Below are positions 25,093 through 34,052 of a stretch of 47,017 nt of DNA, piece by piece. Source of the DNA: Syntrophales bacterium (GTDB lineage: Bacteria; Desulfobacterota; Syntrophia; Syntrophales; UBA5619); the NCBI GenBank assembly GCA_023229765.1, contig JALNYO010000026.1:1-47017 (forward strand), written 5' to 3'. The notes under the pieces are model-generated. The model had not been told where the DNA came from, did not search any database, and was given only the letters and a program-made list of their open reading frames with translations. How positions within the stretch are numbered: the first letter of the stretch is position 1; every line of letters starts with the position of its first letter. The position numbers were made by a program, and so were the translations under genes.

Positions 25093-26376
25093 TTAATTCA
25101 TCAGAGAAGGCAACCATGTTGAAATTTTCGGAAAGGCCAGCAGGATCACCAGAACCACTGCCTCAAAAAGAAGCATAACGCCTACCCCTTTAAAAGTATC
25201 TTCCAGCGACACATTGCTTACAGAACTGACGATATAGGCGTTCAGCCCGATTGGCGGCGTCACCAACCCAATTTCCGCGAGGGCGATCACGATTACCCCA
25301 AACCAGATGGGATCAAAGCCCAACCCGGTAACAAGCGGAAAGGTAAGCGGCAGGGTCAGCAACAAAATGGCGATCTGGTCCATGAAGCAACCCAAAATCA
25401 GGTAAACGAAGACAATGATGATCATAATTCCCCAAGGACCTACAGGCAGGTTTTTGATGTAGCCGATGGCATCCTGCGTAAACATGCTGATAGTCATGTA
25501 ATATCCGAGGATCATGGCCCCGATGATGATTGTGAAGATCATCGTGCTGCTTCTCAACGTCGCCTTCACCGCATGGCTGAAAGAGGGCCACGTTAACCTG
25601 CGCATGACCAGACCGATCACGACAGCCCCGAAAGCGCCCACGGCGGCGGCCTCGGTGGCGGTTACAAAACCGGAATACATCCCCCCGATTACGAGGAGAA
25701 CCAGAACCAGAACCGGCCATATTCCGAAAAGGGAAGAGAACCGTTCTTTCCATCCAAATGGCGAAACCGAGGGGGCGACCCCGGGATCAAACCGGGTCCA
25801 TAAGACGATTCCCAATGAATAGGAGAGAGCCGTGAGAAGACCCGGGAATACTCCCGCAATCAGCAGTTTCCCGATGGAGGTTTCCGTGGTGATGCCGTAA
25901 ACTATCATCGGAATGCTGGGAGGAATCATGATGGCCAGGGTGCCGCCCATAGCCACAACCCCGGCCGCGAAAGGCTTCTTGTAATTGAATTTAACCATTT
26001 CAGGAATGGCAATGGACGACATGGCTGCCGCCGAGGCCGTACTTGATCCCGACATCGCGCCGAGCAGGGCGCTGGCCATTACGGTTGCGATGCCCAAGCC
26101 CCCGGGCAGGTGTCCGATCCACCTGTAAGCGGCCTTGAATAAATCCCGGGTGATGTTGGTCGCCGAAATCACTTCGGCCATAAATATGAACAAGGGAAGC
26201 GTGGTCAAAAGAAAGCTGGCGGCACTGCGATAGGGGGAAGTTCCCAGGATACCCATCAGGGTATCCATTCCACCCATCATATATATCCCTATCGCCCCTG
26301 ACACCCCCATCGCAAAAGCCACCGGCATGCCGACAACCAGCAGAATTCCTAAAAGAATAAGCGGAAAATAATCCAT
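25093..26376 (-). CDS. dctM: TRAP transporter large permease (DctM family)
   Basis: The 12-TM ion-coupled channel subunit of a tripartite carboxylate transporter. The 427 residues are strongly hydrophobic, with family phrases GMPVAFAMGVSGAIGIYMMGG (cut: GMPVAFAMGVSGAIG), SSTASAAAMSSIAIPEM and ALAEIGLVTPPIGLNAYIVS near the end. ATG 26376 is chosen over an in-frame TTG at 26397 because GGGAGGGAG sits 8-10 bases before it. A strong hairpin lies between dctQ and dctM. The paired catabolic enzymes suggest a carboxylate or dicarboxylate substrate. Confidence 0.93.
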   Translation of the reverse strand: MDYFPLILLGILLVVGMPVAFAMGVSGAIGIYMMGGMDTLMGILGTSPYRSAASFLLTTLPLFIFMAEVISATNITRDLFKAAYRWIGHLPGGLGIATVMASALLGAMSGSSTASAAAMSSIAIPEMVKFNYKKPFAAGVVAMGGTLAIMIPPSIPMIVYGITTETSIGKLLIAGVFPGLLTALSYSLGIVLWTRFDPGVAPSVSPFGWKERFSSLFGIWPVLVLVLLVIGGMYSGFVTATEAAAVGAFGAVVIGLVMRRLTWPSFSHAVKATLRSSTMIFTIIIGAMILGYYMTISMFTQDAIGYIKNLPVGPWGIMIIIVFVYLILGCFMDQIAILLLTLPLTFPLVTGLGFDPIWFGVIVIALAEIGLVTPPIGLNAYIVSSVSNVSLEDTFKGVGVMLLFEAVVLVILLAFPKISTWLPSLMN

Positions 26377-26395
26377 GACGTTCAGCTCCCTCCCC

Positions 26396-26436
26396 AACCA
26401 GGCGTGCCCCTGGCTTTTGCCAGGGTATGCCTGGTT
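26396..26436. promoter_or_regulatory. Long intercistronic hairpin between dctQ and dctM
   Basis: AACCAGGC (26396-26403) pairs with GCCTGGTT (26429-26436), and CCCTGGC (26408-26414) with GCCAGGG (26419-26425), with a near-paired internal loop and a TTTT apex: about 18 bp in total. No T-run follows in the direction of transcription. It is probably an RNA stabiliser or processing site that sets unequal levels of the two permease subunits. Confidence 0.65.
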
Positions 26437-26454
26437 TATCGCAAGATATTGAAT

Positions 26455-26979
26455 TTATTTTATCTCATGTCCCTGATGTTTTTTTATCCAGATATCCCCA
26501 AGCAGCGACTGAAAAATGCGCAGGGACAACAGCGCGCTTCCAATCGGCACCATGAAAAAGGATGGGGCCAGGGGATACTGGAGGATGTTGTTTGAAACCA
26601 CGCTCATTTTCAGCGCTCGCATCGCGACTCCCCAGCTTGCAACCACGATCAGGATGAAGAAAATCAAACCCAGTATGCCATTGAAGATGGAAATCCACCT
26701 TTGCACGGCCTTCGGGATAAACTGCAGACACACCGTTACCCTGACGTGTCCCCCTTGGACATAGGTGAAGCTGAGAGTCAGGAAAATTAGCATCACCATC
26801 AGGTATTCTTCACTGAATTCATAGGTTCCGCTGATGGGGTGATCAAAAAGATATCGCCCCGAAGCGTCGGCAGTGATCCACACCATCATCAGTATTAGAC
26901 TGGCGCCGCTGACCGCCACGAAGACGTTTTCCACCAAAGTACATCCCCGATCCAACAATGCAACTCCTCGCTCGATCAT
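26455..26979 (-). CDS. dctQ: TRAP transporter small permease (DctQ family)
   Basis: A four-TM membrane subunit of the TRAP transporter. The 174 residues include a first membrane span (VFVAVSGASLILMMVWITAD), the DctQ-type SEEYLMVMLIFLTLSFTYVQ (the Glu-rich end of a helix) and GGHVRVTVCLQFIP. GAGGAAGG lies seven bases before ATG 26979. It is placed between the binding protein and the large permease, as usual. Confidence 0.9.
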   Translation of the reverse strand: MIERGVALLDRGCTLVENVFVAVSGASLILMMVWITADASGRYLFDHPISGTYEFSEEYLMVMLIFLTLSFTYVQGGHVRVTVCLQFIPKAVQRWISIFNGILGLIFFILIVVASWGVAMRALKMSVVSNNILQYPLAPSFFMVPIGSALLSLRIFQSLLGDIWIKKHQGHEIK

Positions 26980-26992
26980 AATGCCTTCCTCA

Positions 26993-28045
26993 TCACTTTT
27001 TCGCCTTGATTTCCTGGGTTATTTTTTTCCGCTCATCGAGCACCTGCTGACCGGGCAACCCCTTGGCATTTATGTTTTTGACCCAGATCTGTTCCACCGG
27101 CGCCATGGCTTGCGTCCATATCTTCTGTTCGTCAGGGGTCAGGTCGTGGACTTTAAGTCCCCGTTTTTCGACAAATTGCTGAACCAGCTTGCTGATGTCG
27201 GTATCCTGCGCAATCCCGAAACTCTTGGCCACCTCCTCGCCCGCCTGAAGCATGGCCTTCTGAACCTCCGCGGGCAGCTTCTGCCAGACATTTTCGTTGA
27301 TCGAAAGCGTCGCGACGAACGATCCTATCGAAGTGCCCCGCGTGCTGTATTTCACCAGTTCATCAAGTTTATAGGCGAAAATGCTGACGGAATTCATAAC
27401 GACCCCGTCGATTACGCCTCTCTGGACGGCTTCGTATGATTCCGCGGGAGGACTGCTTATTGCCGTCGCGCCGAGATAATGAAGGGTATAGTCCATTGCG
27501 CCGCCGCCTGACCTAATCTTAAGCCCCTTTGTATCTTTGGGGAGCTTTACCTCGCGCTTGGTGTTGTATATTTCGTAGGAGGGCAATACGAATGCCCAGA
27601 CGGGACGAATGCCATTCTTGAGAAATTCCGGCTTCAACAGAATTCCCTGGCAAAGCCTCAGATATGCCACGCTGCTGACCTCTGAACTGGCGGCCGCCCC
27701 CGGCAGTTCCATAACCCCGCTCAAAGGCATATTACCGGCAACATACGTAGGCCCAACATAAGCCAGATCAACAGCCCTGCTGCGCACCAGCTCCAGCATA
27801 TCATTTGCCTTGCCCATCTGTCCGGCAGGGAAATGAGTAAATTTCACTTCCCCGGCAGTCAATTCCTCGACGCGGGCCATCCATGGCTGTATGCCCTTTG
27901 AGGAAAGGGGGTTGGCAAGCGGAAGGGAGTCTGCGACCCTTAATTTAATTACGTCCTGCTTTTTGAGCTGCTGAGCGGAAGCCTGCTCCGTTGCGTAAGC
28001 CGTGCTGAAAACCAATACCAATAATAAGATGACCCATTTTTTCAT
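26993..28045 (-). CDS. dctP: TRAP transporter periplasmic solute-binding protein (DctP family)
   Basis: The extracytoplasmic receptor of the TRAP system. AAAGGAGGATTGGAT before ATG 28045 fixes the start; the longer open frame to 28087 lacks a signal. The 350 residues begin with a signal peptide (MKKWVILLLVLVFSTAYA, cut likely after ASA). The mature part has KGIQPWMARVEELTAGEVKF, the DctP GLKIRSGGGAMDYTLHYLGA region carrying the conserved Arg that grips the ligand carboxylate, and a second lobe AVQRGVIDGVVMN. This fits a carboxylic-acid ligand. It is cotranscribed with CoA-activating enzymes. Confidence 0.92.
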   Translation of the reverse strand: MKKWVILLLVLVFSTAYATEQASAQQLKKQDVIKLRVADSLPLANPLSSKGIQPWMARVEELTAGEVKFTHFPAGQMGKANDMLELVRSRAVDLAYVGPTYVAGNMPLSGVMELPGAAASSEVSSVAYLRLCQGILLKPEFLKNGIRPVWAFVLPSYEIYNTKREVKLPKDTKGLKIRSGGGAMDYTLHYLGATAISSPPAESYEAVQRGVIDGVVMNSVSIFAYKLDELVKYSTRGTSIGSFVATLSINENVWQKLPAEVQKAMLQAGEEVAKSFGIAQDTDISKLVQQFVEKRGLKVHDLTPDEQKIWTQAMAPVEQIWVKNINAKGLPGQQVLDERKKITQEIKAKK

Positions 28046-28114
28046 ATCCAATCCTCCTTTAGTCAGTATTTGTCGCTTCAATGACATCCTTTTCCCTTGC
28101 CGCGTTGATATATT

Positions 28115-29308
28115 TTAAATAACCTCCTGCTTCCTGAAAGCTTCAATATCATCCTCGTTGTAGCCCAGAAGTTCCGAAAGTATCTGATTGTTATGTTGGC
28201 CCAGAAGGGGGGGGGGCAGCCTGACCGAGCCCGGCGTTTCTGAGTACTTTACCGGCACGCCTATCAATTTTATTTTCTGCGCAGTGGGATGATCTATCTC
28301 CACAAGCATGTTGCGAGGCTCTATCTGAGGATGGGCGAACACCCTGTCCATCGTGTTGATTCTGCCACAGGGAATGCCCACGCCTCGAAACCGGGAAACC
28401 CAGCCATCGGAATCGCCGGCTAAAATTTTCTCCTCGAGCAGGGGCACCAGCTGCTCCCTGTTCATCACCCGCTTTTTGTTCTCGTCAAAGCGAGGATCTT
28501 TTTCAAGCTCCTGAATCTCCATGATTTTACAGAAGTTGCTCCACATTTTCTCGCTTGTCACCGTAACCATGATATACTCATTGTCTCTGGTCCTGAATCC
28601 CTGGTAGGGAACTATGCTTGCGTGGCCCAGCCCCCTGCGGACAGGAATTTCTCCCGTAACAAGATAGCTCTGGGAGAGATTGAAAAGCGTGGCCACCTGG
28701 GATTCAAAAAGCGACAGATCAAGCCGCTGCCCCTTCCCTGTCTTTTCCCTGTACAGCAGGGCATTGGCAATTGCCCCCTGGGCAAACAAGGCGGTAATGA
28801 TATCGGTAATCGCCACGCCAACCTTGGATGGCGGTCTGTCAGCCTCCCCCGTTATCCCTATCAGACCTGCCTCGGCCGCCACCACGACATCTACTCCCAC
28901 CTCGTGAGCCATGGGCCCGGTCGGCCCATACCCGGTAATGCTGCAATAGATGATGCGGGGATTGATTTTCCTTAACTCGTCATAACCAAACCCAACCTTG
29001 TCGAGGGTTCCCAATCGATAGTTTTCAATCAGGACGTCGGACTCAGCGATAAGACGTCTCAGTATCTCTTTTCCCTTCTCCTTTTTGAAGTCCAGGGTCA
29101 GGCTCCGCTTGTTCTTGTTAAGCGACAAATAATAAGCGCTTTCCCCTCCGATGAAAGGCGGTCCCCACATCCTTGTTTCATCGCCTATTTTGGGAATTTC
29201 AATTTTGATCACATCCGCGCCCATGTCTCCCAGTACCATAGTGCAGTATGGACCGACGACAATCCGAGACAGATCTACTACTCTTATTCCTTCCAATGGG
29301 CCTGCCAT
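28115..29308 (-). CDS. CaiB/BaiF family class III CoA-transferase
   Basis: Moves CoA between acyl-CoA and a free acid through an aspartyl-CoA intermediate. Seen in the 397 residues: the start LEGIRVVDLSRIVVGPYCTM, NLNK-type LSLNKNKRSLTLDFK, YCSITGYGPTGP, and D169 in KVGVAITDIITAL, at the same number as the catalytic Asp of formyl-CoA transferase. It adjoins a glutaryl-CoA-dehydrogenase-like gene, like the glutarate CoA-transferase/gcdH pairs of Pseudomonas and the human SUGCT/GCDH pathway, so a dicarboxylate CoA-transferase is the best guess. GAAAGGAAGTG precedes the ATG. Confidence 0.88.
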   Translation of the reverse strand: MAGPLEGIRVVDLSRIVVGPYCTMVLGDMGADVIKIEIPKIGDETRMWGPPFIGGESAYYLSLNKNKRSLTLDFKKEKGKEILRRLIAESDVLIENYRLGTLDKVGFGYDELRKINPRIIYCSITGYGPTGPMAHEVGVDVVVAAEAGLIGITGEADRPPSKVGVAITDIITALFAQGAIANALLYREKTGKGQRLDLSLFESQVATLFNLSQSYLVTGEIPVRRGLGHASIVPYQGFRTRDNEYIMVTVTSEKMWSNFCKIMEIQELEKDPRFDENKKRVMNREQLVPLLEEKILAGDSDGWVSRFRGVGIPCGRINTMDRVFAHPQIEPRNMLVEIDHPTAQKIKLIGVPVKYSETPGSVRLPPPLLGQHNNQILSELLGYNEDDIEAFRKQEVI

Positions 29309-29376
29309 TTACGCACACTTCCTTTCATGGAAATTTATTTTGGGGATAACTTTTCCGCAATTGCCTATTCCGAAAT

Positions 29377-30558
29377 CTACTGTAAATCCTTAAACTCCGT
29401 GGGCAACTTTAACCGGGGTCTGTTTGCCTGCTTGTAGCCGAGCGCGTCATCGGCGATGATAAGTTTCATGATATTGGCCGTTCCCTCGCCAATCTGATAA
29501 AGCTTTGAATCCCGGTAATACTTCTCCACGGGCAATTCCAGGGAATAGCCCATCCCCCCGTGAATTTCCATGGCCCACCCGGCGCATTTTACCGCTGTCT
29601 CACCGGCAAAGTACTTGGCAATGGCCACCTCTCTGGAAAAGGGCTGGCAATTATCGTTCAGCCACGCGGCCCTTCTCACCAGAAAGCGGGCCGCCTCGAC
29701 ATTGGCAACCATATCGGCAATAATGGCTTTAACCATCTGAAATTGGCCGATAGGCTGACCAAACTGAACCCTTTCCTTGGCATAATTGATCGATGCATCC
29801 AGGCAGGCCTGGGCCACGCCCAAAGCGCCGCTGGAGACGCTTATGCGACCGCGATCCAATGCGGTCATGGCAATCTTGAAACCATTGCCCATATCTCCGA
29901 GCAGGTTCTCCTTGGGCACAACTACATCTTCCATGAATATCTCGGCTATGGGGGAATTTTTATCCCCTAACTTGTCTATTTCGCTTGGATGCCAGCCTTT
30001 TTGATCAGTTTCGACAATGAGACCGCAAATCCCCTTATTCTTAAGCTTTCGGTCCATGGTCCCATATACGACCGCATAATCCGCCAAAGTGCCGTTTGAT
30101 ATCCATGTCTTGTTACCATTGATCAGAAAGTGGTCTCCCTTGTCTTCAATTTTTGTTTCCATGGAGGACAAATCCGATCCTGCATTAGGTTCCGAAAAGC
30201 AGACACAGCCCAACTTTTTCCCTGAAACAAGCGGGGCTATGTATTTTTCTTTGGCTTTTTCACTCCCCCATTCCATGATCGTGTAAGGTCCTGTCATGGC
30301 CTGCAGGTTGAAGGGAGCCCTAAGGCCTGAATCGACGGTCGATATCTTCTCGCATACCAGAGAATGGGCAAGAAATCCGGCATTGCTTCCCCCATACCGG
30401 GCAGGAAAGGCACAACCAAAAAGGCCGGCTTCTCCCATTTTCGCAATCATCTCGGATATGGAACCTCTCCGCTCAAGCCAAGGGGCAACCTCTTTTCTGG
30501 CGAATTGCTCCGCGGTATGAACCATCAGTCTTTGTGTTTCGTCCAGTTCAAAATCCAT
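29377..30558 (-). CDS. Acyl-CoA dehydrogenase, glutaryl-CoA-dehydrogenase-like
   Basis: A FAD-dependent dehydrogenase of 393 residues. ACAD signatures are CFSEPNAGSDLSSMETK near 120-136 and QIGEGTANI with the catalytic Glu at E358. STVDSGLRAPFNLQ places an Arg at residue 80 where human GCDH has Arg94, which holds the distal carboxylate of glutaryl-CoA, and LGC...EPNxGSDxSSMET is also the GCDH form. A dicarboxylyl-CoA substrate is therefore favoured over a plain acyl-CoA. Whether it also decarboxylates cannot be read; the carboxyltransferase in the same operon argues for the non-decarboxylating kind known in anaerobes. AAGGAGATCAC precedes ATG 30558. Confidence 0.87.
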   Translation of the reverse strand: MDFELDETQRLMVHTAEQFARKEVAPWLERRGSISEMIAKMGEAGLFGCAFPARYGGSNAGFLAHSLVCEKISTVDSGLRAPFNLQAMTGPYTIMEWGSEKAKEKYIAPLVSGKKLGCVCFSEPNAGSDLSSMETKIEDKGDHFLINGNKTWISNGTLADYAVVYGTMDRKLKNKGICGLIVETDQKGWHPSEIDKLGDKNSPIAEIFMEDVVVPKENLLGDMGNGFKIAMTALDRGRISVSSGALGVAQACLDASINYAKERVQFGQPIGQFQMVKAIIADMVANVEAARFLVRRAAWLNDNCQPFSREVAIAKYFAGETAVKCAGWAMEIHGGMGYSLELPVEKYYRDSKLYQIGEGTANIMKLIIADDALGYKQANRPRLKLPTEFKDLQ

Positions 30559-30650
30559 GTGATCTCCTTTTATTTTATGTGTTTAATTTCGAGCAATAAG
30601 CTCAAGAATATTTTGTTTTTTATCGATCCTGCTTGGCAAAAGTGAAGCGA

Positions 30651-31919
30651 CTACGGAAAAATTTTTGTCCTTTCAGAATCCAGCCAATCCCTGAATTTCG
30701 GTTCGGCTATCTCAATTAAGGCCTTCGCCCGCTCCTTTAATGTTTTCCCCCGCAGCGAAGCAATGCCTTGTTCAGTCACCACATAATCAATGTCGTGACG
30801 CAGGCTTGTTACTGCGGCCCCTTTGTCGAGATAGGGAACGATCCTCGAAATGCTTCCTCCCTTTGAGGAAGAGGGCAGGATGATAATGGATTTTCCATCT
30901 CTGGAAAGGGCTGCGCCGTTTATAAAGTCCGACTGTCCTCCCACGCCGCTGACTTGGTTTCTGGCCACGGTCTCGGCATTGATCTGCCCGGAAAGGTCTA
31001 CCTGAATCGCGCTGTTGATGGCGTGCAATCGGTTTACCTTTGCCAGGGTCACCAAATTATGGGTATAGTTAGAGGGGAATGCCTCAACCTTTCTGTTGTG
31101 ATGCAAATATTTATAGAGTTTGTCCGTGCCTATCATAGTGGTGGTTACGGTTTTCCCAGCCTTCAAACCCTTGTTACTGTTATCAATCACGCCTTTTTCC
31201 ATAAGATCAGCGATACCGTCGGTCATAAGCCCCGAATGAACGCCTATTCGCCTCTTATTGGAAATGGAGGCGAGCACTGCTTCGCTCAGCCTTCCCAGAC
31301 CTATCTGGATCGTGGCTCCATCGTCGATGAGAAGGTTGAGGTTGGCGCCTATCTTTTGGTCGCATTCGGTAAATGGTTCGGATTTAACTTGCGGGAGCTG
31401 CCTGTCCGTTTCAATGAAGTAATCAATTTCGTTTATGTTAATATAATTGTTTCCGTAAACCCATGGCATTTGCAGGTTTATCTCGGCGATGACCGTCTTC
31501 GCGCTTCTGGCTATGGCAGTGGTATAGTCCGATGAAACGCCAAAACTGCAGTTGCCCTGGGAATTGGGGGGAGAAAGAGAAATAAGAGCAACATCAAGGC
31601 GGATATACCCTTTGGTGAACAATCCAGGAATATTTGAGTAGCGACACGGAATATATTCAGTAAAACCCTTTTTCAGCCCTTCTAAAGTAAACCTGTCAAC
31701 CATAAATACCTTAAGCCTGAACTTTTCCCAGAGATTCTCCCTGAAATATCTATCTGTCCAGTATTGTATCATCCCGTAAATATCCAAGGCCTCAAATGAA
31801 TCTCTGTTCTCGATAAGATACTCGATGAGTGTTTGAGGCTCAGCGCATGCATTGCCCAGACCGATCTTGGCTCTGGAAGCAATGATGGATGGTATGTCGC
31901 TTGCTGTTATCTTTTTCAT
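30651..31919 (-). CDS. Acetyl-CoA hydrolase/transferase family protein (class I CoA-transferase)
   Basis: A 422-residue member of the 4-hydroxybutyrate CoA-transferase/acetyl-CoA hydrolase family: IQIGLGRLSEAVLASI, INSAIQVDLSGQINAE, VGGQSDFINGAALSRDGKS, then DYVVTEQGIASLRGKTLKERA. In characterised 4-hydroxybutyrate CoA-transferase the thioester-forming Glu lies in an IHTE stretch; here the matching place reads VHSGLMTDG, with Gly230 instead. I recall other family members with HSG, so this may mark a subfamily with another nucleophile. Probably swaps CoA with acetyl-CoA or hydrolyses a product. GGCGGAGAA precedes the ATG. Confidence 0.82.
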   Translation of the reverse strand: MKKITASDIPSIIASRAKIGLGNACAEPQTLIEYLIENRDSFEALDIYGMIQYWTDRYFRENLWEKFRLKVFMVDRFTLEGLKKGFTEYIPCRYSNIPGLFTKGYIRLDVALISLSPPNSQGNCSFGVSSDYTTAIARSAKTVIAEINLQMPWVYGNNYININEIDYFIETDRQLPQVKSEPFTECDQKIGANLNLLIDDGATIQIGLGRLSEAVLASISNKRRIGVHSGLMTDGIADLMEKGVIDNSNKGLKAGKTVTTTMIGTDKLYKYLHHNRKVEAFPSNYTHNLVTLAKVNRLHAINSAIQVDLSGQINAETVARNQVSGVGGQSDFINGAALSRDGKSIIILPSSSKGGSISRIVPYLDKGAAVTSLRHDIDYVVTEQGIASLRGKTLKERAKALIEIAEPKFRDWLDSERTKIFP

Positions 31920-31976
31920 TTCTCCGCCGTATTTCTGAACTTATCAGCATATTACGAACTAAACTTATAAGAAATA

Positions 31977-33545
31977 TCAAATTTTCTTCATTATATCGGG
32001 CCAGTGTTTGTCCCTCAATTTTTTCTTTTCGATTTTTCCTGAGCCGGTTTTCGGGAGCTCTGGCAGGAATTCAACCGATTTGGGGGATTTGTAGTGGGCG
32101 ATCCGTTCCTTGCAGAAGTCGATCAGCTCCTCTGGGGTTGCCGGCATATTGGGCTTCAATACAACCACTGCGTGAACCGTCTCCCCCCATTTCTCGTCCG
32201 GAACCCCGACCACGGCGCACTCCAGAACCGCATGATGCTGGTAGAGGATGTTTTCCACCTCGGTGGAATAGACGTTTTCTCCGCCGGTTACGATCATGTC
32301 TTTCTTACGGTCAACGATCGTTACATATCCTTCACTATCCATGACGGCCATGTCGCCCGTGTAGAGCCAGCCGTCCCGGATTGCCTTTTGGGTTTCTTCC
32401 GGCAGATGCCAGTAGCCGGGCGTTACCGTGTCCCCTCGGACGATTATCTCCCCGGTTTCCTGCTCGTCCTGCCGGATATCTCGTCCCTCTTCGTTTACAA
32501 CCTTCAGCTCGACGGCGATAAATTCCCTTCCAGTCTTTGATTTGTAACGGAGCTGCTCTTCCGGAGACAACTTCCGCAGATGCTCCTTCAGAAGCGAAAG
32601 GGTCAGATAGGGACTGGTTTCCGTCATCCCGTAGGTCTGCAGGTAGTCGCATCCGAAGGTTTCCACGATCCGCCGCACGACCTCCGGGGCGATCGACGCG
32701 CCGCCGCTGAGCAGAACCCGCAGGCTGCTGAAATCGTAGTTCTTCACCTCCGGATAATTGATCAGAATGTTGAGCATCGTCGGGATCAGGTTGGTCAGCG
32801 TTACCCGCTCTTTTTCCAGCGCCGCCAGCACCGCTGCCGGATCGAAGTCGCTGACGAGGACATGCGTCCCCCCCACCCAGGTTATTGCCCAGCTTGCCCA
32901 GGCGTCCGCCAGATGAAAAAGTGGCGCCGCATGAAGCCAGACGTCCCGGTCGGTCAACTGCAACTCCGCGATTGTCCCCAGCGCATGGACGGAGACGTTT
33001 TTATGGGTCAGGATCACCCCTTTCGGACGTCCGGTCGTGCCGCTGGTGTAGTATATCTGGGCGATATCGTTTTCGGTTGTCTCCACCTCGGCGAAAGCGG
33101 GGTATTGGCCGGCTATTATCTCTTCATAGGACTTGTCCCCATCTTCCGTCGGCGTTTCCCCAGTCCAGATTATCCCTTCCAGTGAGGGAACATTTCCGCG
33201 GAGCTGTTCAATCGTTTTTCTGAACCGCGGAGAGGCGATCAGCAGCCGGGCGCCGGCGTCGTTCAGGATGAAGGAGAGCTCTGCAGCGGATAGCCTATGA
33301 TTAAGCGGGACAGCGGTTGCCCCGATAATCGCGAGCGCATAGTAGGACTCAAGGTAATAGTGGCAGTTGGGATGTAAAATCGCTATCCGGTCGCCTTTTT
33401 TGATTCCCTCGGTTTTAAGATATCTGGAAAAATTATTGAGACGGATAAAAAATTCTTCATAAGTCCAGCTATTGTCCCCACAGACAACAGCCTTTTTATT
33501 TGGGAAAAATTTATATGCTTTCTTCAGAGAATCCGCAAGAATCAT
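31977..33545 (-). CDS. AMP-dependent acyl-CoA synthetase/ligase
   Basis: First gene of the minus-strand catabolic operon. The 522-residue adenylate-forming enzyme has IYYTSGTTGRPKGVILTHKN, TYGMTETSPYLTLSLL, LYTGDMAVMDSEGYVTIVDR, KKDMIVTGGENVYSTEVE and the C-terminal TGSGKIEKKKLR carrying the catalytic Lys. It is of the medium/short-chain acyl or carboxylate ligase type; the exact acid is unknown. AGGGATTGAAAA lies before ATG 33545. A 571-base gap containing a -24/-12 promoter separates it from the divergent activator. Confidence 0.9.
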   Translation of the reverse strand: MILADSLKKAYKFFPNKKAVVCGDNSWTYEEFFIRLNNFSRYLKTEGIKKGDRIAILHPNCHYYLESYYALAIIGATAVPLNHRLSAAELSFILNDAGARLLIASPRFRKTIEQLRGNVPSLEGIIWTGETPTEDGDKSYEEIIAGQYPAFAEVETTENDIAQIYYTSGTTGRPKGVILTHKNVSVHALGTIAELQLTDRDVWLHAAPLFHLADAWASWAITWVGGTHVLVSDFDPAAVLAALEKERVTLTNLIPTMLNILINYPEVKNYDFSSLRVLLSGGASIAPEVVRRIVETFGCDYLQTYGMTETSPYLTLSLLKEHLRKLSPEEQLRYKSKTGREFIAVELKVVNEEGRDIRQDEQETGEIIVRGDTVTPGYWHLPEETQKAIRDGWLYTGDMAVMDSEGYVTIVDRKKDMIVTGGENVYSTEVENILYQHHAVLECAVVGVPDEKWGETVHAVVVLKPNMPATPEELIDFCKERIAHYKSPKSVEFLPELPKTGSGKIEKKKLRDKHWPDIMKKI

Positions 33546-33785
33546 TTTTCAATCCCTGGTATAAGTGTAAAATTGCTTATAATATTCAACATCATTTTAT
33601 TCATCAGTTTTGCTTTGCTCCGCTGATTCTATTAATACATTTTGTCCATGCATAGGATGGAATCAGATAGCGGCGCAAAAAAGTTTTGCCTGTACCTCAC
33701 AGTTGGCGACCCGTGGGAAGCATAGCCGAGGATCGCGGGGAATATTCAACCAGCCATTTGCGATGGTTTCTAACCGCAGTTCTGA

Positions 33786-33817
33786 TTAAACGCAAAAAAC
33801 CAGAAAGGCGCGTTTAA
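33786..33817. repeat. Inverted repeat in the operon leader
   Basis: TTAAACGC (33786-33793) and GCGTTTAA (33810-33817) are exact complements around a 16-base loop. If the operon starts near 33878 this falls about 60-90 bases into the transcript, where it could fold as RNA or bind a protein. Confidence 0.45.
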
Positions 33818-33889
33818 CGATCTGCGGCAGACGCTAATTTTATCGATGTGCATTTTTCCATTAATGAACCGGGGAACCTCCATATAGCA

Positions 33890-33904
33890 GCAATGTACAT
33901 GCCA
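33890..33904 (-). promoter_or_regulatory. Sigma-54 (-24/-12) promoter of the catabolic operon
   Basis: The minus strand reads TGGCAT, five bases, TTGC. The GG and GC dinucleotides stand at the required 10-base offset, and only the last base of the TGGCAC box differs. It points to the CoA-ligase gene and lies between that operon and a sigma-54 activator gene, with candidate activator boxes 135-215 bases upstream. The leader would be about 330 bases. Confidence 0.7.
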
Positions 33905-34023
33905 ATATAAAAAGTGTTATTAAAATTGCGCTTGCTTCGTCCGGGACGAGTCTCTCCATTGCAATTAGCGAGTTGTTTCAGCAGAAATGAAAAAGCCATG
34001 GCCACGTTCAAAAAACAAATCTA

Positions 34024-34052
34024 TTGACAATAATCAAAGAGAATTCTATAAA
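34024..34052 (+). promoter_or_regulatory. Sigma-70 promoter of the activator gene
   Basis: TTGACA at 34024-34029, exactly 17 bases, then TATAAA at 34047-34052. Expected start near 34059, about 58 bases before the ATG. An AGAATTCTA box overlaps the spacer and -10, so activator bound there could repress its own gene. Confidence 0.7.

Noticed and set aside
33814..34011. Possible 65-codon gene in the divergent control region
   Set aside because: No good ribosome site, no family resemblance, and it overlaps the -24/-12 promoter.
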